A stretch of 8,421 nucleotides of DNA from Myxococcales bacterium (GTDB taxonomy: Bacteria; Myxococcota_A; UBA9042; PHBI01; JAAZYN01): positions 1 to 8,421 of the forward strand of contig JAAZYN010000116.1 in the NCBI GenBank assembly GCA_014239625.1, read 5' to 3'. The notes beneath the pieces were generated by a model, which saw nothing but the letters and a program-made list of their open reading frames with translations, was not told the origin of the DNA and made no database searches. The translations under genes were made by a program, and so were the position numbers. This document shows, in pieces, positions 1 to 5,825 of the stretch. Positions within the stretch are counted from its first letter, which is position 1. Each line of letters starts with the position of its first letter.

Positions 1-29
1 GACCCTCAACAGGCAGTGAAGCGCGGCGC
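1..29 (+). repeat. Inverted repeat, left arm (partner 182-210)
   Basis: Bases 1-29 are the exact reverse complement of 182-210, 29 of 29 bases. Homology stops at the next inward base pair (30 versus 181) and does not resume. The arm starts at the first base of the window, so it could extend further left. The right arm covers the last codons and stop of the helicase gene, so this arm carries a second, oppositely oriented copy of the end of that gene (reading T-L-N-R-Q-stop on the plus strand). The arms are 152 bases apart. Confidence 0.9.
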
Positions 30-191
30 GCTCACGGCTCGACTCGCGCGAGCGCTGCCGGGTCCAGGTGGCTCGAACAAGCAGGCCGAGCCGACCTTGC
101 TCGAGGAGCTGGCGTCGGCGGCGCCCATGCTTCCACACGCTCAACGTTGGGCGTCTGGTCGCGCGGATGCGGCGGGCACCGGCGCCGCGCT
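1..191. other. Gene-free left edge bounded by an inverted repeat
   Basis: No convincing gene lies here. Plus-strand reading is open through the region, but it runs straight into the antisense of the helicase and shows no recognisable domain. On the minus strand an ATG near base 130 opens about 40 codons of low-complexity Ser/Ala/Pro-rich sequence with no family resemblance. The helicase's partner gene would be expected further left on the minus strand, outside the window. A GC-rich dyad (161-166 with 185-190) sits just past the helicase stop, but it has no T-run, so I do not call it a terminator. Confidence 0.5.
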
Positions 192-210
192 TCACTGCCT
201 GTTGAGGGTC
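182..210 (-). repeat. Inverted repeat, right arm (helicase 3' end)
   Basis: This exact 29-base inverted copy of bases 1-29 contains the helicase stop codon (192-194), its final codons, and ten bases beyond the stop. Because it is coding sequence it is not a normal terminator stem. It indicates either a real inverted duplication of the gene end or a fold-back chimera in the assembly. Confidence 0.9.
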
Positions 211-2561
211 AACAGCTGTAAGACCGCCAGCGACGCGCGACGGATCTCGCCGTCATACGCAGGCATGGGTCCAATGCAGCTGGGACAGCCCATGGCGTGG
301 CAGCCACAATGGGTCACCAGCTCCGTAGCGCGGGCCACGATCGCGTCGAAGCGCTTGAAGACAGAGCCCGCCAACCCGACGCCACCCGGCATGTCGTCAT
401 ATAGGAAGACGGTCGGCTCGAAGTCGTCGAGGCGGAACCCTCGCCGCCCCCGTGGGCCTTTGGATGGGCGCCGGAATGATGAAGAGGCGATCTCCAGCGC
501 CGTCTCCGCTGACCGGTCGCCAACCGATCGACCCATGTCTCCCGATGCGCACATCAGGGTCACCGTGGCGCTCACCTGAAGCGCATGACTGACGGCCACC
601 AGACCATCGACGGCGGTCGCCAGGTCGACGTCGATATCTGCCAGCAGCGTCGCCGGCAGCGTGAACCAACAGGCGTTGGTGTGCATCTCCAGGTCGGGCA
701 GATGGATGTCCCCGTATCCGACGTTCTCGCCGGTCTGGAACCGAATCTTCTTGAACCCCAAGAACTTGGTCGTGACGAGCACCTCGCCGCAACCGAGCGC
801 CGCGACGCCAGCGCGACCAGAGTTGTCTTCGTCGAGCACCCCGACGCGCGTGTAGGTCATCGCGGTGGTGTAGTAGTCCGGCTCGACCCGACGCACGTAT
901 GCCTTGTGATTTTCGTAGTCGAGCTCCTCGACCTGGTACTGCGAGGCGTCGAGATTGTAGATCGCGTGGGTGTACAGCGTCGTATGGGCGCTGCGGAAAT
1001 CCACCTCCGCCAGCACCTGGGTCGTCTTCACGTCGATCACCACGAAGTTCTCTTCGGGGATCCCCCGAAGACTCACGTGCGTCGCCGGATAGACGCGCTG
1101 CATCCAGTGGAACCGTCCGGCGCTCTCATTGACCACGCCGTGAGTCTGCAGATACTCGAGCACCTCCTTGGTCTCGTGAGCTTGCAGATCCGCGAAGCGT
1201 TCGTCCGGCTCGAAGGGGAGCTCGAACGCGGCGCACTTCACGTGGTCCACCAGGACAAACAGGTTCTGCGGGTTTATGCGGGCGTGCTCGGGGGACGCAC
1301 CGATGAGCACCTCTGGGTGGGTCACCATGTATTGGTCGATGGCGCTCGAGCGCGCCACGAAGACGGTCAGCGCGGACTCCGACCGCCGCCCTGCCCTGCC
1401 GCTCTGCTGCCACAGACTCGCGATAGAGCCCGGGTAACCCACGATGACGCAGGCCTGAAGGCTACCGATGTCGATGCCCAGCTCCAGCGCGTTCGTCGCG
1501 ATGACGGCTCGCACGTCTCCGCTGCGTAACGAACGTTCGATGCGTCGCCGGCGCTGAGGCAGGTAACCGCCTCGATAGCCCTGAACGAGTGATGGCGACA
1601 GGTGCGCACGGACGAGGGACTCGCGCACATACTTGAGGATCACCTCGACGTGCAACCGGCTGCCAGCGAAGACGATCGTCGAGACCCCCGACTCGATCAG
1701 CTGTGAGGCGACCCTCGTCGCGGTTCGAAGCGCGCTGGCGCGCAACCCGAGCTGGCGATTCACGACGGGCGGGTTGTAACAGACGACGTGATGCTCGCCC
1801 TGGGGCGCGCCCGACTCACCGACCAGCGTGAACTCCAGCCCGGTCAGCTTGGTCGCCAGCTCGACCGGATTCGCGATGGTCGCCGAGCAGGCGATGACCT
1901 GCGGCGTGCTTCCGTAGAACCGGGCGATCCTCAGCAGTCGGCGCAACAGGTTCGCGACGTGGCTGCCGAAGATTCCACGGTAGGTGTGGAGCTCATCGAT
2001 CACGATATAGCGGAGGTTCTCGAAGAGCTTCAGCCAGCTCGTGTGCTGCGGGAGCACGCCGGCGTGAAGCATGTCCGGGTTGGTGATGATGATGTGCCCG
2101 TGGTCACGCACCTTGCGGCGCGCGTCCGCAGGCGTGTCACCGTCGAAAGTGAACGTGCCCAACTTCGCGTCCAGGGCGTCGAGGAGCGTCTGCAGACCGA
2201 CGTACTGGTCATGACTCACGGCCTTGGTCGGAAACAGGTAGAGCGCTCTGGACCCGCGATCTTCGAGCAGACGCTCGACGACCGGGATCGTGTAACAGAG
2301 CGTCTTGCCCGAGGCCGTTGGGGTCGTGAGCACGACGTTCTCGCCTCGACGTGCTGCGGCGATGGCCTGCGCCTGATGGGAATACGGACGCTCGATCCCC
2401 AACCGGCGCAACGCGTCCAGAAGGGGCGGATGCAGATCCTCGGGGAACGTCCCGAACACGGGCCGCCGCGCGGGCCGGACGTGGTGTTTGGTGGTGCTGG
2501 CGTCGGAGGCCAGGTTGCGCACGATGTCGTGCAGCGTCTTACGTTCGTAGAGCGACTCCAC
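192..2561 (-). CDS. mrfA: MrfA/YprA/Hrq1-type DEAD/DEAH-box DNA helicase with DUF1998 domain
   Basis: This is a 789-residue superfamily 2 ATP-dependent helicase; B. subtilis MrfA is about 750. Motifs in order: Q motif (Q63), Walker A TPTASGKT (80-87), DELH box (189-192), SAT (226-228), motif V ATNALELGIDIG (355-366) and motif VI QQSGRAGRR (385-393). The C-terminal DUF1998-type part has a PGG-GL motif and four cysteines, C752, C754, C759 and C762, in a CGC-GCPSCIGP context, the expected metal site. B. subtilis MrfA works with the exonuclease MrfB in repair of mitomycin C damage, and eukaryotic Hrq1 is a relative; a cytoplasmic DNA-repair role is inferred from the family. The start is GTG at 2561. 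No other in-frame start occurs before an upstream stop (about 2627), and a GAGGAG ribosome site (2575-2580) lies 13 bases ahead, rather far. No MrfB is visible; it could lie left of the window. Confidence 0.92.
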   Translation of the reverse strand: MESLYERKTLHDIVRNLASDASTTKHHVRPARRPVFGTFPEDLHPPLLDALRRLGIERPYSHQAQAIAAARRGENVVLTTPTASGKTLCYTIPVVERLLEDRGSRALYLFPTKAVSHDQYVGLQTLLDALDAKLGTFTFDGDTPADARRKVRDHGHIIITNPDMLHAGVLPQHTSWLKLFENLRYIVIDELHTYRGIFGSHVANLLRRLLRIARFYGSTPQVIACSATIANPVELATKLTGLEFTLVGESGAPQGEHHVVCYNPPVVNRQLGLRASALRTATRVASQLIESGVSTIVFAGSRLHVEVILKYVRESLVRAHLSPSLVQGYRGGYLPQRRRRIERSLRSGDVRAVIATNALELGIDIGSLQACVIVGYPGSIASLWQQSGRAGRRSESALTVFVARSSAIDQYMVTHPEVLIGASPEHARINPQNLFVLVDHVKCAAFELPFEPDERFADLQAHETKEVLEYLQTHGVVNESAGRFHWMQRVYPATHVSLRGIPEENFVVIDVKTTQVLAEVDFRSAHTTLYTHAIYNLDASQYQVEELDYENHKAYVRRVEPDYYTTAMTYTRVGVLDEDNSGRAGVAALGCGEVLVTTKFLGFKKIRFQTGENVGYGDIHLPDLEMHTNACWFTLPATLLADIDVDLATAVDGLVAVSHALQVSATVTLMCASGDMGRSVGDRSAETALEIASSSFRRPSKGPRGRRGFRLDDFEPTVFLYDDMPGGVGLAGSVFKRFDAIVARATELVTHCGCHAMGCPSCIGPMPAYDGEIRRASLAVLQLLTLNRQ

Positions 2562-2712
2562 GGGTCGTCGACATCTCCTCGTCCACTGGACGCTGACGAT
2601 GGGCCACCAGGCCCGACCGTCTGTTCAGTAGCCCTTTCAGGGGTCATATGTTTCGTGCACAAACGTTCAGTGCAAGTCTAGGGGCGCTTGCTCGCCTGGT
2701 CAAGCAGATGCT
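2562..2712. promoter_or_regulatory. Divergent intergenic region between helicase and glycosyltransferase-fold gene
   Basis: This 151-base gap separates two divergently transcribed genes and must hold both promoters unless they lie further upstream. It is more A/T-rich around 2630-2680 than its surroundings. A possible minus-strand -35 (TTGCAC, reverse of 2670-2675) lies near the AT-rich CATATG at 2646-2651 (reverse strand), but the spacing is about 19 bases and the -10 match is poor. A GAGGAG ribosome site for the helicase lies at 2575-2580 (minus strand). No good -35/-10 pair was found for the rightward gene. Confidence 0.45.
2656..2674. promoter_or_regulatory. Short dyad TGCAC-N9-GTGCA, possible operator
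   Basis: A perfect 5-bp inverted repeat with a 9-base spacer sits in the divergent promoter region and overlaps the best minus-strand -35 candidate. Operators of helix-turn-helix repressors often have this geometry. A 5-bp dyad is expected by chance about once in a gap this size when spacers are free, so the support is weak. The spacer plus right arm also contains GTTCAG, a hexamer repeated at 2623-2628. Confidence 0.22.
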
Positions 2713-4536
2713 ATGGACCCGTCAATGAGCGAGCAGACCACCGAAGACACGGCTCGCGAGCCGAAAGCAGCGGACGACGTCATCGATGCGATCATCGACG
2801 ACGCACCGCAGGCTGACGGCGACGAGCGAGAGGCCTCCGACAACGGCGAGGCTATCGGCAACAACGAAGAAGGCACCCCCGGCGGCGAGCCGGCGACGAC
2901 GCCGTCGAACGACGCAGATCGCGATCCGCCAGACAGAGGTGCCCGCCACAAGCGACGTATCGTGGCGTTGATCGCCGCGGGCTCGCCGGTGCCGTTGTCC
3001 TTCGCGCGCCTGGTAGAGGCGCTCCGGTCCGCAGGCGGCGAGGTGACGCCGCTGTCGGTGCCGCGCAAGAAGCCACGCATTGCTGACGCCGACAGGCCGC
3101 CGCGGCTGAGCGATCTGAAGGCCGGGCTCACCAACCTGGCAGAGTCGCTTTGGACGGTCGCCACGGGGGAGGACGAGGGCCGCCAGAAGGAACACTGGCT
3201 GATCAGCCAGCTGCGGGCGGTGCAAGGGCAGGTCGACGCGGTCGTGACCACCGATCCCAACGTCGCAGCCCAGGTGTTCCCGTCCGTCGACGCGGTCTGG
3301 CCGAGAGCCGTGCGGGTCGGCGTCGACGCCGACTACACCATCGACCCGGAGTGGCGCCAGGTCCCCTTCGACGACCTGGTGGTGACCCATCCGTCCCTGG
3401 GGACCGACCTCCAGCGCGTCAGAGACAAGAGCGGGCGGCTGCGCACCGGAGGGCCCATCGTCGGCGGCGACAGCGTCGAGGCCAAGCGCCTGAGCGACGA
3501 CAAGCCCCAGGTCGTGGCCTCATTCGCCTCGATGCCAGCGGCCGATGTGGACGGGCTGCTGTTTCAGCTGTCGCTCGCCCGCCCCGAACGCTTTCAACTG
3601 CTGTTCATGCCGTCGGGGCGCGCCGGTATCGACGAGCTGGTCCGAACCCGAGCGGGGGGCTACGGCCTCCGCGGCAAACGGCCCAAGGCTGGAAACAGCA
3701 CCGAGGGCTGGATCCGCGGGGCGTCGGTCGTGGTCGGCCGGCCCTCTCCGGGTGAAGCCGCCGCCGCAGTGCAGGCCGGCGTCCCGATGCTCATCTTCGC
3801 CTCCGATCACCTCAACTCCGGAGAGACGTTCCTGAAAGACCACGGTGTGGTGGAACACTCCGAGGTCCCTCTCACGATCTCGGTACAGTTGGAGTCGCTG
3901 CTACCCGGGGGCCACCGTCGCGAGGCGGTCGAGGCCGCTCTAGAAGAGCTGGAGACCCCAGGCGTCTCCAGCGCGGCCCAAGCCATCCTCGACGCGGCGG
4001 ATGAAGGTCGCCCCGCACCTCAGCGCTCCGCTGCGCCGCGATCCGCAGAGCCGGCGTCTCCACATGACGACGAGCTCGAGGACATCGGCGCCGAGGCGCC
4101 CGCTTCCATGTCGCCCACCAGCATGAGCCGCGACCTGCGAAAGGCATACCTCAGCGAGATCATCCTTCACGAAAAGAAGGTCAAGCGACAGCTCCTCCGC
4201 GCCAAGGAGGGTCACATCACCTGGACCAACCGGGCGCGACTCGCGGCCAACGCCGGCGACGACGACCTCGCTCGCAAGGCGATCGAACGGGTCGACGGCC
4301 TGGAGCGCATCGTCAGCCGCCTCAATCAGCAGACGGCGGAACTGAAAGGCCTGCGGGATCGGTTCGCCGGCCGCGAGCAGGTGACCGAAGCCGATCGCCA
4401 CGCTGCGGCGAGGTTCATGAGCCCCGACGTGGCGGCGACGCTGGATCGGGCGGGCGCGCTGGATCCGGCGGCGTTCACCAAACTGGAGCTCAACGAAGCG
4501 CTGAAGAACCTCAAGGACAAGCTCCGCGGGAGCTGA
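2713..4536 (+). CDS. GT-B (MurG-like) glycosyltransferase-fold protein with PspA/Vipp1-like C-terminal domain
   Basis: 607 residues with no signal peptide or membrane segment, so probably cytoplasmic. Residues 1-80 are an acidic, low-complexity, probably disordered tail. Residues 81-397 read as two Rossmann-like halves of a GT-B fold: RRIVALIAAG opens the first, VDADYTIDPEW and DDLVVTHPSL close it, and the second contains GRPSPGEAAAAVQAGVPMLI followed by DHLNSGETFL, which parallels the nucleotide-sugar-binding part of MurG/GT28 and diacylglycerol glucosyltransferases. The N-terminal glycine-rich acceptor loop of MurG is not conserved, so activity is uncertain. After a Pro/Ala/Asp-rich linker (about 430-472), residues 473-551 form a long charged helix pair with ITWTNRARLAANAGDDDLARKA in two overlapping parts of the PspA/IM30 pattern (W..RA..A...G.DDLAR.A). 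The start is uncertain: ATG 2713 has no Shine-Dalgarno, and ATG 2725 (MSEQ) has a weak GGA seven bases ahead. Confidence 0.7.
   Translation: MDPSMSEQTTEDTAREPKAADDVIDAIIDDAPQADGDEREASDNGEAIGNNEEGTPGGEPATTPSNDADRDPPDRGARHKRRIVALIAAGSPVPLSFARLVEALRSAGGEVTPLSVPRKKPRIADADRPPRLSDLKAGLTNLAESLWTVATGEDEGRQKEHWLISQLRAVQGQVDAVVTTDPNVAAQVFPSVDAVWPRAVRVGVDADYTIDPEWRQVPFDDLVVTHPSLGTDLQRVRDKSGRLRTGGPIVGGDSVEAKRLSDDKPQVVASFASMPAADVDGLLFQLSLARPERFQLLFMPSGRAGIDELVRTRAGGYGLRGKRPKAGNSTEGWIRGASVVVGRPSPGEAAAAVQAGVPMLIFASDHLNSGETFLKDHGVVEHSEVPLTISVQLESLLPGGHRREAVEAALEELETPGVSSAAQAILDAADEGRPAPQRSAAPRSAEPASPHDDELEDIGAEAPASMSPTSMSRDLRKAYLSEIILHEKKVKRQLLRAKEGHITWTNRARLAANAGDDDLARKAIERVDGLERIVSRLNQQTAELKGLRDRFAGREQVTEADRHAAARFMSPDVAATLDRAGALDPAAFTKLELNEALKNLKDKLRGS
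4129..4365 (+). other. PspA/Vipp1-like helical hairpin within the glycosyltransferase-fold protein
   Basis: Residues 473-551 of the 607-residue protein. The pattern is basic and helical (ILHEKKVKRQLLRAKE), then a W-x-x-RA-x-x-A-x-x-x-G-D-D-D-L-A-R-K-A turn, then a heptad-like stretch (LERIVSRLNQQTAELKGLRD). PspA/IM30/Vipp1 proteins carry the same W..RA..A...G..DLAR.A signature between their long coiled-coil helices, and in those proteins the helices bind or remodel membranes. The similarity is judged by eye; only one hairpin is present, far shorter than the roughly 220 residues of PspA, and the N-terminal amphipathic helix of PspA is absent. Confidence 0.5.
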
Positions 4537-4539
4537 CAG

Positions 4540-4570
4540 GCCGCCCCCCCGTACCCTCGACGCGGGCGGC
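4540..4570 (+). other. GC-rich hairpin between the two plus-strand genes
   Basis: GCCGCCC (4540-4546) pairs perfectly with GGGCGGC (4564-4570) around a 17-base loop, starting four bases after the stop of the glycosyltransferase-fold gene. No T-run follows, so it is not a canonical intrinsic terminator. It could attenuate read-through, protect the upstream message's 3' end, or be a by-product of base composition. Confidence 0.3.
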
Positions 4571-4578
4571 ATTCCGCC

Positions 4579-4607
4579 TTGACTCCTCGCGCACTCGACC
4601 ATAGGTT
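4579..4607 (+). promoter_or_regulatory. Possible sigma-70-type promoter ahead of the membrane-protein gene
   Basis: TTGACT (4579-4584, five of six to TTGACA) is followed after 17 bases by TAGGTT (4602-4607, three of six to TATAAT). Transcription would start about six bases before the ATG at 4620, giving an almost leaderless message. This fits the absence of any Shine-Dalgarno sequence before that ATG. The weak -10 keeps confidence low. Confidence 0.3.
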
Positions 4608-4619
4608 TCGGCACTTTCT

Positions 4620-5825
4620 ATGCGCACCGGGTTTTGGATCCGAACGCTCATCGGCCTGCTGATTGGAGCGTTCTTTATATGGTTGAGCGCGCGCGAGTGG
4701 CCCGTGGATCAACTCACCGGAGCGGTGAGTTACCAGGAGGGTCATCTCGTCGTCGGGGACGCTGTGGTGCCGTCCGACGGTGCCACCCACGGGACACCTT
4801 CGACCCTGTCGGCAGACCGCGCGGAGGGAGCCCGCGGGGGCTGGGTCTTCGACCTGTGGTGGGTCCTGCCGTACCTGCTGAGCTTGACGGTCATCCATTT
4901 TATTCGGGTGATCCGCTGGAAGCCGCTGCTGGACCCTATCGTCGAGCTCGACTTCAAGACCCACAACCGGGTCGGCGCCGTGGGGTTCATGGCGATGTTC
5001 CTTTTTCCATTGCGACTGGGCGAGCTGGTGCGCCCGTACCTGGTCAAGAGGTCGACCGTCGCCACCGGGCGTAAGGTCCGCATGAGCCCGGTGCTCGCGA
5101 CCGTGGCGGTAGAGCGCGTAGCCGACGGCCTCATGGTGTCGCTGATGCTCTTCGCTGTGCTGCTGTTTTTGCCGAGCGCCGACAGCGGGGTGTCCACCGA
5201 GCTGACGGTGGGAGCGGCAGGCGCCCTGGGTATCTTCGTCGCAGCCACGGCGCTGCTCGCCGGCGCGCGCTGGCAACACGACCGAACCGTCGCCTTCATC
5301 CGCGCGACCGCTGGGAGGGTGTCGAGGAAGCTCGCCGACAAGATCATCGACATCCTGGACGCCTTCGTCGGCGGCCTCAAGCTGATGCCGTCGACCGGAG
5401 CGTTTGTTGGCTTCCTGGCGCTCACCGCGGTCTATTGGATCATCAACGGACTGGGCACCTGGTTCATGGCTCAGGCCTTCTACCTGCCGGTGGACATGCT
5501 GGGCGCCTACGCCATGATGTGCTGCGTCGTGGTCGGCATGATGATCCCCAACAGCCCCGGAAATGTCGGGAGCTTCTGGTACTTTTTGGTGGTCCCGCTC
5601 CCGCTATACGGTGTCTCCACCGGAAATATCCAAGCGGTCGCCTTCGGGATCACGGTGTGGTTGTTCCAGCTGCTGCAGCAGACGGCCTTCGGCATGTGGT
5701 TCATCCTGCGCGGCGACGTCTCCATGTCACGCTTGATGGAGGCTACGCGCGAAGATGAAGATTCGCTGTCGGATCCGACCCACGACGAACGAGCCGAGCG
5801 AGCGTCTGCGGTCACGGGACGGTGA
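4620..5825 (+). CDS. UPF0104 / LPG_synthase_TM (AglD-like) multi-pass membrane protein
   Basis: 401 residues, inner-membrane protein with about eight to nine hydrophobic segments (roughly 5-22, 79-97, 117-133, 158-185, 196-216, 262-282, 294-310, 318-330, 338-363). Family hallmarks are FPLRLGELVRPYLV (129-142) and PNSPGNVGSFWYFLVVPLPL (310-329). This fold forms the flippase-like membrane half of lysylphosphatidylglycerol synthase MprF and occurs alone in AglD/TIGR00374-type proteins; the cytoplasmic aminoacyl-transfer domain of MprF is absent. A role in moving or building lipid-linked molecules is inferred, not shown. Residues 24-78 form an unusually long polar loop between the first two membrane segments. 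The C-terminal tail (about 366-401) is acidic and polar. ATG 4620 is favoured because the first membrane segment begins at residue 5; there is no ribosome site. It lies 83 bases after the glycosyltransferase-fold gene in the same direction, suggesting joint function. Confidence 0.82.
   Translation: MRTGFWIRTLIGLLIGAFFIWLSAREWPVDQLTGAVSYQEGHLVVGDAVVPSDGATHGTPSTLSADRAEGARGGWVFDLWWVLPYLLSLTVIHFIRVIRWKPLLDPIVELDFKTHNRVGAVGFMAMFLFPLRLGELVRPYLVKRSTVATGRKVRMSPVLATVAVERVADGLMVSLMLFAVLLFLPSADSGVSTELTVGAAGALGIFVAATALLAGARWQHDRTVAFIRATAGRVSRKLADKIIDILDAFVGGLKLMPSTGAFVGFLALTAVYWIINGLGTWFMAQAFYLPVDMLGAYAMMCCVVVGMMIPNSPGNVGSFWYFLVVPLPLYGVSTGNIQAVAFGITVWLFQLLQQTAFGMWFILRGDVSMSRLMEATREDEDSLSDPTHDERAERASAVTGR

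Noticed and set aside
10..130. Short minus-strand frame (about 40 codons) after the helicase stop
   Set aside because: Low-complexity Ser/Ala/Pro sequence with no Shine-Dalgarno and no resemblance to MrfB or any other family; it also ends inside the inverted repeat.
161..190. GC hairpin downstream of the helicase stop as a terminator
   Set aside because: Six-base stem with a long loop and no T-run; such pairings are common by chance at this GC content.
16..579. 187-codon plus-strand open frame covering the left edge
   Set aside because: About two thirds is antisense to the helicase; the first 60 codons have no recognisable domain or ribosome site and begin inside the inverted-repeat arm.
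585..1529. 314-codon plus-strand open frame
   Set aside because: It is antisense to the helicase, whose motifs are unambiguous; the frame is open because of high-GC codon bias and shows no domain.
2541..2574. Eleven-codon frame starting at an ATG right after GAGGAG (minus strand) and overlapping the helicase start
   Set aside because: The ATG touches the GAGGAG, leaving no spacer, so initiation is unlikely. It might be a leader peptide but nothing supports this.
1788..2681. 297-codon plus-strand open frame
   Set aside because: It is antisense to the helicase N-terminal half; its Arg/Gln/Val/Asp-rich composition is that of a high-GC shadow frame.
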